Shown here one piece after another: positions 5,444 to 11,499 of a DNA stretch of 11,499 nucleotides. The stretch comes from Verrucomicrobia subdivision 3 bacterium UBA7542 (GTDB lineage: Bacteria > Verrucomicrobiota > Verrucomicrobiia > Limisphaerales > UBA11358). The position numbers and the translations under genes are program-made. The stretch is from the NCBI GenBank assembly GCA_002479245.1, contig DLMG01000254.1:1-11499 (forward strand), written 5' to 3'. The notes beneath the pieces are model-generated. The model was not told the DNA's origin, did no database searches, and saw only the letters and a list, made by a program, of their open reading frames with translations. How positions within the stretch are numbered: position 1 is the first letter of the stretch; each line of letters begins with the position of its first letter.

Positions 5444-6586
5444 TCACTGGTTGATGTGCACCACGGTCGCGGGCGGGAAGCCGTTGAACCAGGTCGAGGA
5501 CGCGTGGCTGTAGGCGCCGATTTGCTCGCTGTAAAGCAGGTCGCCCAGTTGCAGGTCGCCCGGCAGTTCCTCCGCCATCGAAACCACGTCCAGCGCGTCA
5601 CACGTCGGGCCGAACACCGAGCAGATCTGGGTCGGCCCGCGTTTGAACGATTTCATGTGGTAATGGCAATGGTCGAAGATGACGCCGGAGAAGGTGTGAT
5701 AGACGCCATCGTTGATGTAGTAGCAGAGTTTGCCCTCGCGCATGGCCTTGCCGATGATTTTTGAGACGGCGGTGGCGGCGGTGGCGCAGAGGAACCGCCC
5801 CGGCTCGGCGAGAATCTGGATGTTCTTTGGAAAGAGCCGGTTGAGTTCGCGGTTGATGATGCTGGCCAGCTCGCGGAACGGCTTCACCGTGTCGTCGTAG
5901 GGCGCCGGAAACCCGCCGCCGATGTCGAGCAGGTTCATCTTGGTGTAGCCGCGGTCCCTGGCTTCCTTGAAGATGTTGGCGGCCAGGTTGATGGCGGCGA
6001 CGTAATTCTTGAAGTTGGTGGTCTGACTGCCAACGTGGAAACTGATGCCTTCCACGGTCAGCCCCACCTTGTACGCCGCGAGAATCAAATCCACCGCTTC
6101 GCCGGGCGCGGCGCCGAACTTCGATGACAACTCGACCATGGCGCCGGTGTTGGGCACCTTCAGCCGCAACGCGAGACCGGCCTGCGGGGCATGCTTCTTG
6201 ATTTTGCGGATTTCCTCGTAATTGTCGTAGGTGACCAGCGGCTTGTACGGGTTCAGTTCCTGCAGCGTCTCGTTGGCTTTGATGGGGTTGGCGTAGATGA
6301 TCTTGTCCCAAATCCAGTCCTGCCGCTGCTTGTCCGGCATGTCCTTGATGTATTCATAAACGATGCGGAATTCCGGCATCGAGGCCACGTCGAAGCTCGC
6401 GCCGGCATCGAACAGCGTCTTGACAATGGCGGGATCGGGATTGGCCTTGACGGCATAGTAGGCCTGGATGCGCGGCAGGTGTTTTTTGAACGTGGCGTAG
6501 TTGCGGCGCAATTCGTCGTGGTCCACCACGAACAGCGGCGTGCCGTGTTGTTCGGCCAGTTTCTTCAGTGTGCGGCGCGGTATCAT
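5444..6586 (-). CDS. Group IV PLP-dependent ornithine (or lysine/ornithine) decarboxylase
   Basis: This 380-residue cytoplasmic enzyme of the alanine-racemase fold most likely decarboxylates L-ornithine to putrescine. The PLP lysine is K47 in YAVKAN, and HVGSQ (184-188), GGGF (223-226) and EPGR (261-264) are the cofactor and phosphate contacts. The catalytic cysteine is C329 in FGPTCDALD, the pattern of ornithine decarboxylases rather than of carboxynorspermidine or diaminopimelate decarboxylases. Residue Y359 in GAYS completes the site. The length fits the short bacterial/eukaryote-like enzymes. The start at 6586 has GGAG six bases upstream, inside the end of the homospermidine synthase gene, and the two genes are one base apart, so translation is probably coupled. 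Lysine as a side substrate cannot be excluded. Confidence 0.93.
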   Translation of the reverse strand: MIPRRTLKKLAEQHGTPLFVVDHDELRRNYATFKKHLPRIQAYYAVKANPDPAIVKTLFDAGASFDVASMPEFRIVYEYIKDMPDKQRQDWIWDKIIYANPIKANETLQELNPYKPLVTYDNYEEIRKIKKHAPQAGLALRLKVPNTGAMVELSSKFGAAPGEAVDLILAAYKVGLTVEGISFHVGSQTTNFKNYVAAINLAANIFKEARDRGYTKMNLLDIGGGFPAPYDDTVKPFRELASIINRELNRLFPKNIQILAEPGRFLCATAATAVSKIIGKAMREGKLCYYINDGVYHTFSGVIFDHCHYHMKSFKRGPTQICSVFGPTCDALDVVSMAEELPGDLQLGDLLYSEQIGAYSHASSTWFNGFPPATVVHINQ

Positions 6587-6587
6587 C

Positions 6588-8045
6588 TCAGTCTCCGTCG
6601 GTGATCAGGAAGTTTTTGAACTGCCACGGATCATCCCGGTCAATCTGCGGGTTGTTGTGGCCGTTGAACGCATTGGTGTAGTGTTTGAGCGGCGTCCAGT
6701 CGGACGGCTTGGAAATCCATTTGCCCAGATACGGCCTGGAAATCTTCAAGATGTACTCGTGCGGCAGGTCATCCGGCACGCAGACGCCCTTGGCCGGGTT
6801 CTCAATCATCCACATGGCCGCCGCGATGACCGAAATGGCGACCTGCATGGTGGTGGCGTTCTGGTGCGGCACCAGCCGGCGCGATTCGCCGATGCTGAGA
6901 TCGCTGCCCGTCCACCATGCATTGTAGGCGTGGCCCATCAACAGCGCGCCAAGGATGTCGGAGCCGCTGGTGATTTCGTCGCCGAGGATGCGCTGGTTCT
7001 CCGGGAGCTTGTAGTCGGAGCCGCGCAACTCGTTTAGCGACGCGATGGCCACATCGGCCGGGCAGTAGGCGTAATGCACCGTGGGCCGGTAGATGGCCTT
7101 GCCGTTTTCCCAGACCGTCAGCCGGTCGGAAATGGTGAACGCTTCGCCGTGGCGCACGATCATGCCGTGGATGCAGTAGTCCGGCACCCACGAGGAAACC
7201 CAGGTGTTGATGCCCATGCGGGCGAGGCAAATTTGGTTGCGCGGGCCTTCGGCGTGCTCGTAGGCCAGCGGCGGCAGCTCTTTCTCGTGTGTGCCCCAGC
7301 CCATCTCGGCAGTGGTCGTGCCCTCCTCGCGGAAGCCCTCGACGCTCCAGGTGTTGACGAATTCGTCCACCTGCTTCGGTCGGTTGGTGATTTGGGTGTC
7401 GCGTTCGCTGCAATGAATCACCTTCACCCCGAGTTTCATCGCCAGGCGGTTGAATTTTTGTTCCGCGATAAGCTGCCGGATTTCGTCGGCGGCCTTGCCG
7501 GTGACCTTCTTGTCCTTGATGGCGCGGTTGCCGATGTCAATCAGGCCCTGCTTGGTGAAATGCGAGATGAGGCCGGGGTTCGCGCCGTGCTCGATGACTG
7601 CCGTTGGGCCGGGCTTGGCCCACTTGCCGGCCATGCGGCGGATGTTCATGTGCCGCCAATAGAGCGTCATCTTCTGCGGTGGCGCGCCCTGGGCGTTTTC
7701 GTAGGGGTCCCACAACTCGACCGACGTGTTCACGTAGAGCACGCCGCGGTCGTGACACCACTGGAGGATTTCGCAGCAGTCAATGTTCCAGGCCAGGTCA
7801 ATCAGGAGGTCGCCCGCCGCCAGATATTTGCCCAGCAGCGCACCCATGTTCTCGCGCGTCACCTGTTTGCGCGCGAACTTCACGCCGCGCTTCAGCCAGG
7901 GCGCCAGCACGCCACGGCGGTCTTCGAAATCCATGACGGTGATGTTGGAGCAGGGCGTCTTGAGGTGTTTGACCAGGATGGGGAGGGCACATTGCGCCAC
8001 GGCCCCGTAACCGACGAACAGAATTTTGTTTTTAAATTCCAGCAT
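6588..8045 (-). CDS. hss: Homospermidine synthase
   Basis: This 485-residue protein is expected to make sym-homospermidine from two putrescine molecules with bound NAD (EC 2.5.1.44), releasing ammonia. It begins with a Rossmann dinucleotide site, ILFVGYGAVAQCALPIL (8-24), followed by MDFEDRRG at the end of the second strand. Further family-like segments are DLAWNIDCCEIL (83-94), the EHGANPGLISHF stretch (152-163) and the Trp-rich GTTTAEMGWGTHEKELPP region (242-259). The length agrees with the bacterial enzymes of about 480 residues, and the C-terminal half is far longer than in carboxyspermidine or saccharopine dehydrogenases. ATG 8045 directly precedes the Rossmann strand; no strong ribosome-binding site is seen. 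The next gene makes its substrate, which strongly supports the call. Confidence 0.93.
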   Translation of the reverse strand: MLEFKNKILFVGYGAVAQCALPILVKHLKTPCSNITVMDFEDRRGVLAPWLKRGVKFARKQVTRENMGALLGKYLAAGDLLIDLAWNIDCCEILQWCHDRGVLYVNTSVELWDPYENAQGAPPQKMTLYWRHMNIRRMAGKWAKPGPTAVIEHGANPGLISHFTKQGLIDIGNRAIKDKKVTGKAADEIRQLIAEQKFNRLAMKLGVKVIHCSERDTQITNRPKQVDEFVNTWSVEGFREEGTTTAEMGWGTHEKELPPLAYEHAEGPRNQICLARMGINTWVSSWVPDYCIHGMIVRHGEAFTISDRLTVWENGKAIYRPTVHYAYCPADVAIASLNELRGSDYKLPENQRILGDEITSGSDILGALLMGHAYNAWWTGSDLSIGESRRLVPHQNATTMQVAISVIAAAMWMIENPAKGVCVPDDLPHEYILKISRPYLGKWISKPSDWTPLKHYTNAFNGHNNPQIDRDDPWQFKNFLITDGD

Positions 8046-8336
8046 GGCAAAATTGTTTTAGCGCGGCACTTTGTCCAAATTTTTTTTCCGTTACAAGAAT
8101 TTATTGAGAAAAGGACGCCGGTTGTCGAATCGGATTCGCAGAGCCGGTTTGGCTCGTAACCGTCACTGGCGCGACGGAATCTGACCCGGACCCCGGAGTT
8201 GACTTTCTGCGTTGGCGGAGTGCGGCCGTCCCGGCCGCAGCCAGGTGGGATGGGCGGGCGGCGGGGAAATTTTCCGTGGCTTGAATGAAGCCGGTTGCTG
8301 CGCCCGAGGACGGGCGCACTCCGTTCCGGCCACAAA
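8046..8336. other. Intergenic region between cyclophilin and homospermidine synthase
   Basis: This 291-base gap carries the inverted-repeat element at 8216-8323 and, nearer the homospermidine synthase start, an AT-rich stretch (8055-8115) with a run of eight T (8080s). That stretch probably contains the promoter of the polyamine operon, but I found no convincing -35/-10 pair. Minus-strand frames running back from the synthase start lack family similarity. Confidence 0.6.
8216..8323. repeat. 108-base element with long terminal inverted repeats
   Basis: The left end cggagtgcggccgtcc (8216-8231) matches the reverse complement of the right end ggacgggcgcactccg (8308-8323) at 15 of 16 positions. 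Complementarity continues inward (cggccgcag at 8232-8240 against ctgcgcccg at 8298-8306) with one bulged base and one mismatch, giving arms of about 25 bases around a ~57-base centre. The right end is only 13 bases beyond the stop of the cyclophilin gene, so the transcript would end in a large stem. The element could serve as a REP-type stabiliser or terminator, or be a non-autonomous mobile palindrome. Confidence 0.8.
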
Positions 8337-8837
8337 TCACTTCACCGCGTCGCGCGGAACGATTTTGATGCTGATGATGCCCATGCGTTTGTCGGGGCGG
8401 TCCTGCGGATGCGTGGGCGTGGTGCCGATTTTTTCCAAAACGTCGTCGCCTTTGATCAGCTTGCCGAACGCGGTGTATTGATGGTCGAGGAACGTCGGAT
8501 CGCCATGGCAGATGAAAAACTGGCTGCCGGCGGAATCGGGATTGTTCGAGCGCGCCATGGAAATGACGCCGCGCACGTGCGAGCGGTCATTGAACTCGGC
8601 CTTGATCTGGTAGCCGGGCCCGCCCGTGCCCCACAGGTCTTCCTTGCTCGGGTCCTTGGTCAGCGGGTCGCCGCCCTGGATCATGAACCCTTTGATGACG
8701 CGGTGAAAACAGGTGCCGTCGTAAAAGCCTTTTTTGGCGAGCGTTTTGAAATTTTCGACGGTCTTGGGCGCGACATCGGGCCAGAATTCGATGACCATTT
8801 CGCCTTCGGTGGTGCTGATTTGAGCAACTTCGTTCAT
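8337..8837 (-). CDS. ppiB: Cytosolic cyclophilin-type peptidyl-prolyl isomerase
   Basis: This 166-residue protein with no signal peptide is a single cyclophilin domain that speeds cis-trans isomerisation of X-Pro bonds. The signature FHRVIKGFMIQGGD (44-57) contains catalytic R46 and Q54; SMARSNNPDSAGSQFFI (93-109) forms the rest of the pocket with the usual F-F pair; and FLDHQYTAFGKLIKG (116-130) completes the core. H119 occupies the position of the cyclosporin-contacting tryptophan of human CypA, as in many bacterial forms. The gene starts 6 bases after the stop of the exported cyclophilin, so the two are probably co-transcribed. The symbol is by family, not by proven orthology. Confidence 0.95.
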   Translation of the reverse strand: MNEVAQISTTEGEMVIEFWPDVAPKTVENFKTLAKKGFYDGTCFHRVIKGFMIQGGDPLTKDPSKEDLWGTGGPGYQIKAEFNDRSHVRGVISMARSNNPDSAGSQFFICHGDPTFLDHQYTAFGKLIKGDDVLEKIGTTPTHPQDRPDKRMGIISIKIVPRDAVK

Positions 8838-8843
8838 AAATAA

Positions 8844-9548
8844 TTATCTGATTAGGTCGTTCTTTGCAGGCAATTCTACCGACAATATGGTCGCGGATTT
8901 GATGTAATCGAGGTTCGGAAAATCTTTTTTCAAGTAAGTGTTGCCTTCACCCTGCACGCGGCCCTGATCCGGCCCGCGACCACGGGGAGCGCCTTCGCCA
9001 TACTCGCCGTTTATTTTGTCCACCACGTCCATTCCCTCGGTCACTTTGCCGAAGGGTGAGAACCCCATGCCATCAAGGTTGCTGTTGTCGGCGAAGTTTA
9101 TGAACAACTGCGTGGTACGCGTGTTGGGCCCGGCGGTGGCGAAGGTAATCGTGCCGCGCGTGTTGCTGCCCTTGACGGGGTCGTCGGGAATCGCCGCCGC
9201 GCGCCACTTCGCGGAGACGTTCGGGTCGCCGTGGATGCCGAACTGGCACATGAAGCCGGGAATCACGCGGAAGAAGGCGATGTCCTTGAAGTAGCCGGAA
9301 CGAACGAGATTGTAAAAGCGGTCCGCGCCGTTGGGCGAGAGCGACCGGGTGACTTCGATGGTGAACTTCCCCTTGGTCGTGTCGAACTGCGCCTTGAAGG
9401 TTTCGGGCGCCTTCTCGGTGAGTTTGGCGGGATCGGTGAAGCCTGGCGAAGCGGTCGAAGGTTTCTCCTCCTTCCTGGCATCTTCGGCCTGAACTATCGC
9501 AACGGCGGCAAAAAGGCCGAGCGCACACAGTAAATGAATTGTTTTCAT
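8844..9548 (-). CDS. Exported cyclophilin-type peptidyl-prolyl isomerase
   Basis: The 234-residue protein has a signal peptide (MKTIHLLCALGLFAAVAIVQA, probably cut after A21), a charged linker and a cyclophilin domain from about residue 52. FFRVIPGFMCQFGIHGDP (92-109) keeps catalytic R94 and Q102 but replaces the histidine of FHRV with phenylalanine and QGGD with QFGI; TTQLFINFADN (145-155) and GFSPFGKVTEG (162-172) follow. This pattern belongs to periplasmic cyclophilins common in environmental bacteria. A glycine/arginine-rich insertion (181-205, EYGEGAPRGRGPDQGRVQG and on) precedes the last strand. I chose ATG 9548 because the signal peptide begins there; a TTG at 9578 only adds residues from the upstream leader. 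It probably folds exported proteins, perhaps including its proline-rich neighbours. Confidence 0.92.
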   Translation of the reverse strand: MKTIHLLCALGLFAAVAIVQAEDARKEEKPSTASPGFTDPAKLTEKAPETFKAQFDTTKGKFTIEVTRSLSPNGADRFYNLVRSGYFKDIAFFRVIPGFMCQFGIHGDPNVSAKWRAAAIPDDPVKGSNTRGTITFATAGPNTRTTQLFINFADNSNLDGMGFSPFGKVTEGMDVVDKINGEYGEGAPRGRGPDQGRVQGEGNTYLKKDFPNLDYIKSATILSVELPAKNDLIR

Positions 9549-9558
9549 GGGCGCAAAC

Positions 9559-9594
9559 TTTTCCAGACCCGCGGCCAAAAGTCACGCGCGGAAT
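9559..9594 (-). repeat. 36-base leader repeat, copy 1 (before the exported cyclophilin)
   Basis: This sequence in the gap just upstream of ATG 9548 matches 10245-10280, upstream of ATG 10235, at 32 of 36 positions. On the coding strand both read attccg..cgtgacttttg...tctggaaaa and stop 10 or 9 bases before the ATG. The GGAAAA part may act as the ribosome-binding site. Confidence 0.75.
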
Positions 9595-9602
9595 TGGACA
9601 TT

Positions 9603-10235
9603 TCAAGTCATCGGCGGCGGAGATTTTTTATCCTCTTTCTTATCCTCGTGCTTGCCCGTGTCTTTGTGTTCGTCTTTGTTCTCGCTCATCGCGCGCGTGA
9701 TGAGGCTGGCGTGGTCGGCGTTGCGCGAGCGACGCAGCATGAAAACCGTCAGACCGCCCACCACCACCAGAAATGCCACGCTTATGGCCAAAACACCTTT
9801 CCGGCCGATCCCGGAACTTTCGGGCGGTGGCGCAGCAGTGATGTTGGATTGAGCGGGAACGGCCCCGGTTTGCATCAATGACATGTCTTTCGCCGGTCTC
9901 TCTTCGCCGGCAACCACGGGTGCGGACGTTGATGTGGTTATCGGCGACGGGGCGATGGCATTCGTCGCTGTCAGGGACGCAGCGGTAATATTGGATTGAG
10001 CGGGAACAGCGCTGGTTTGCGTCAATGGCACAACGGCCGGTGGTTTCATCTTGTGGACAACCGCGGGCGCGGGCGCCGACGTTGCGGTCATTGGCGGTGG
10101 GACGGCAACTTCGTTGGTGTTGGCGGGAATGCTCGTGGTTGCGCCGGCTGGCGGGTTGGTTTCGGTTTCGTCAGCCAAAACCGTCAGCATTCCAGCGGCA
10201 AAGACGATGGCGTAAATATAAATCCATGCTTTCAT
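9603..10235 (-). CDS. Small Ala/Pro/Thr-rich single-pass membrane protein, function unknown
   Basis: I do not recognise a family. The 210-residue product has a signal peptide (1-21, ending TVLADE), a low-complexity Ala/Pro/Thr extracytoplasmic region, one transmembrane helix (148-167, VLAISVAFLVVVGGLTVFML) stopped by RRSR, and a highly charged cytoplasmic tail rich in Lys, Asp, Glu and His (185-204). The unit 'QTSAVPAQSNITAA' (73-86) recurs as 'QTGAVPAQSNITAA' (122-135). The stretch from about 45 to 171 parallels the C-terminal third of the upstream VWA-like protein at both DNA and protein level, so the gene probably arose by partial tandem duplication. ATG 10235 was preferred over a TTG at 10283 because the signal peptide starts there. 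It may be an adaptor or stalk in the same envelope complex as its neighbour. Confidence 0.75.
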   Translation of the reverse strand: MKAWIYIYAIVFAAGMLTVLADETETNPPAGATTSIPANTNEVAVPPPMTATSAPAPAVVHKMKPPAVVPLTQTSAVPAQSNITAASLTATNAIAPSPITTSTSAPVVAGEERPAKDMSLMQTGAVPAQSNITAAPPPESSGIGRKGVLAISVAFLVVVGGLTVFMLRRSRNADHASLITRAMSENKDEHKDTGKHEDKKEDKKSPPPMT

Positions 10236-10244
10236 AAACGGGAA

Positions 10245-10280
10245 TTTTCCAGACGCGTGGTCAAAAGTCACGGGCGGAAT
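10245..10280 (-). repeat. 36-base leader repeat, copy 2 (before the small membrane protein)
   Basis: This is the second copy of the unit at 9559-9594, with four substitutions. It fills nearly the whole gap between the stop of the VWA-like gene (TGA 10282-10280) and ATG 10235, and its last base is the final base of that stop codon. The paired copies follow the same partial duplication that links the two membrane-protein genes. Confidence 0.75.
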
Positions 10281-11380
10281 CAATCCGTTTTCATCGAACC
10301 GTCGCCGGGTTTGTCGCCGCCGGTCTTGCGGGCGCGGCGGAACATGAAAACCACCAAACCGCCCGCCAGAAATGCCACACCAATGGCCAAAGCATCTTTA
10401 TGGCCGGTGTTGGAACTTTCAAGCGGCGGGGCGATGGGGGCGGCGATGGCATTCGTCGTTGTCAGTGGCACAACGGCGATTTGGGGTTGAGCGGGAACGG
10501 CGCTGGTTTGCATCAATGGCACAACGATCGGTGGTTTCACCTCGTTGGTGACCACGGGTGCTGGCGTTGAGGTTATGACCATCGGCGGCGGCTTGGCCGG
10601 CACTGGTTTCGGCGCGGATGGCGGCACATGGTTGGTGATGGTTGTGCCGACAATAATGAGCGGCGGAACTGCAACGGACCGCACAGGTGGCGGCGGCGCG
10701 GGCGGCGGAACCGGCGGCGCGGGCGGCGGCGGCAACGGCGGGAACTGGGGAAGGCTCACCGGCTGGGGCGGGAAGCTCACCATGCAACCGATGTATTGGC
10801 CGCGTTGCGAGCGCAACCCGATGATGATTGGCAATCGCGCCTTCTCCCGTTCGCTCTGACGTTGTTGGAAAATTGCTTGATTGATCCCAACGTCGTAGGG
10901 TGTTCCGTGGATTTCTCCTTTGCCGTCGAAGAAAATCAGCGCCGTCAACCGCTCGGAATCCTGCACAACCCGGTTCAGCAACGGCAGCAACGCATCAAAG
11001 CTCGTTGTTTTTGCGTAACGCTGTTTGCCGATGAATGCGTTGATGTCCGACGCAATCCCTGCCCCGTTGTCCGAATCCCAGTGTTGCAGCGGAAACTGCC
11101 CCCGGCGCAAATCCTGGTCGAACGTCCACACGCCAATGCTGTCGCCGAGATATAACAGCCCGTTCGTGCTGGCTGCCAGGATGTCGTTGAGCGCCTTTTG
11201 CACCGCCGGCAAGCGCCGCTTCATGTCCGACGACGTGTCAAAAATGAGCAGAAAACGGTTGTCCCCATTCCGCATCGCCGGTTGCGACCGCCCCGCCGGA
11301 ACCAAAAAAATTCCAGCGAGCAGCACCGCAAAAATGAACGGGCGGTGGACCATTTGATTTTGGTGCGTTGGTGTCTTCAT
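10280..11380 (-). CDS. VWA-like domain protein with proline-rich stalk and C-terminal membrane anchor
   Basis: The 366-residue protein has an N-terminal signal segment (about 12-33), a von Willebrand A-like domain (about 42-190), a Pro-rich stalk (203-320, with runs such as PPLPPPPAPPVPPPAPPPP at 214-232) and a transmembrane helix (329-347) followed by RRARK. The VWA metal site is partly canonical: FLLIFDTSSD (43-52) gives D-x-S but has Asp in place of the second Ser of DxSxS; T125 or T126 may be the third ligand; and FFDGKG (150-155) matches the usual SDG. The middle has no known catalytic motif. It would be exported and tethered with the VWA domain outside. The start overlaps the upstream gene's stop (ATGA). 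Function is unknown; adhesion or assembly of an envelope complex is a guess from the domain type. Confidence 0.8.
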   Translation of the reverse strand: MKTPTHQNQMVHRPFIFAVLLAGIFLVPAGRSQPAMRNGDNRFLLIFDTSSDMKRRLPAVQKALNDILAASTNGLLYLGDSIGVWTFDQDLRRGQFPLQHWDSDNGAGIASDINAFIGKQRYAKTTSFDALLPLLNRVVQDSERLTALIFFDGKGEIHGTPYDVGINQAIFQQRQSEREKARLPIIIGLRSQRGQYIGCMVSFPPQPVSLPQFPPLPPPPAPPVPPPAPPPPVRSVAVPPLIIVGTTITNHVPPSAPKPVPAKPPPMVITSTPAPVVTNEVKPPIVVPLMQTSAVPAQPQIAVVPLTTTNAIAAPIAPPLESSNTGHKDALAIGVAFLAGGLVVFMFRRARKTGGDKPGDGSMKTD

Positions 11381-11499
11381 TTCAAATCGCGCTTGTGACT
11401 TCGGTTAAAACAGTTCCATTCCGCCCGATTGTAATTTTGCAATTCATCCTGCAACTCCGTCAGCGCATTTTCAACCATGCGAATGAAATTCGCACAACT
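11377..11499 (-). CDS. C-terminal end of an unidentified protein, cut by the window edge
   Basis: One minus-strand frame is open from the window edge to a TGA at 11379-11377 and gives 40 residues starting SCANFIRMVENALTELQDEL and ending HKRDLK. The stop overlaps the ATG of the VWA-like gene in an ATGA arrangement, as expected for consecutive operon genes. The visible tail is hydrophilic and likely helical (ENALTELQDELQNY). It is too short to assign a family. The start lies outside the window. Confidence 0.65.
   Translation of the reverse strand, partial: SCANFIRMVENALTELQDELQNYNRAEWNCFNRSHKRDLK

Noticed and set aside
5598..6311. 237-residue minus-strand frame inside the decarboxylase gene
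   Set aside because: Arg/Gln/His-rich out-of-frame shadow of the decarboxylase, whose own frame shows all PLP motifs.
5444..6586. Carboxynorspermidine decarboxylase (NspC) as the identity of this gene
   Set aside because: The FGPTCDALD cysteine motif and the adjacent homospermidine synthase fit ornithine decarboxylase better.
7074..8159. 361-residue plus-strand open frame
   Set aside because: It is antisense to homospermidine synthase over almost its full length; its Arg/Ala/Val/Asp-rich translation has no domain and reflects GC-rich codon use on the other strand.
10680..10745. GC-rich tandem repeat array
   Set aside because: The GGC-rich tract simply encodes the proline stretch of the VWA-like protein; it is in frame and not a separate repeat element.

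Overview
All coding sequences found in this GC-rich window lie on the minus strand, and the intergenic gaps are packed with palindromic and dispersed repeats. The combination of two-gene homospermidine synthesis, paired cyclophilins, proline-rich membrane proteins, few strong Shine-Dalgarno sites and mosaic intergenic repeats suggests an environmental Verrucomicrobiota member (Pedosphaera/Limisphaerales-like). That placement is an inference from gene content and style; no marker gene is present to prove it.

Layout in the direction of transcription (high to low coordinates). (1) 11499-8337 is a probable operon: the tail of an unknown gene, a VWA-like secreted/membrane protein with a long proline-rich stretch, a smaller membrane protein that repeats the C-terminal architecture of its neighbour, an exported cyclophilin and a cytosolic cyclophilin. 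The first junction is an ATGA overlap and the last gap is 6 bases. (2) After a gap holding a 108-base inverted-repeat element (8216-8323) comes a two-gene polyamine operon, homospermidine synthase (8045-6588) then a group IV ornithine decarboxylase (6586-5444), separated by one base. Together they give ornithine -> putrescine -> sym-homospermidine. (3) A repeat-rich gap (about 5443-4997) precedes a promoter and a monocistronic secreted GH13 alpha-amylase-like protein (4799-3402) whose usual active-site residues are changed at three places. (4) A second repeat-rich gap (3401-2833) precedes a promoter and a tight three-gene operon: membrane-anchored thioredoxin (TlpA/ResA type), ABC ATPase and ABC-2 permease (2783-479). 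(5) Bases 478-1 contain no gene but several stacked inverted repeats.

The least ordinary items are the GH13 protein with E-to-D, D-to-E and H-to-Q changes at conserved catalytic positions; a ~124-base repeat present twice in the same orientation just upstream of two predicted promoters; a 36-base hairpin that looks inserted into another repeat; and a partial tandem duplication that produced two proline-rich membrane proteins and two copies of a 36-base leader. No rRNA, tRNA, CRISPR array or transposase gene was seen.
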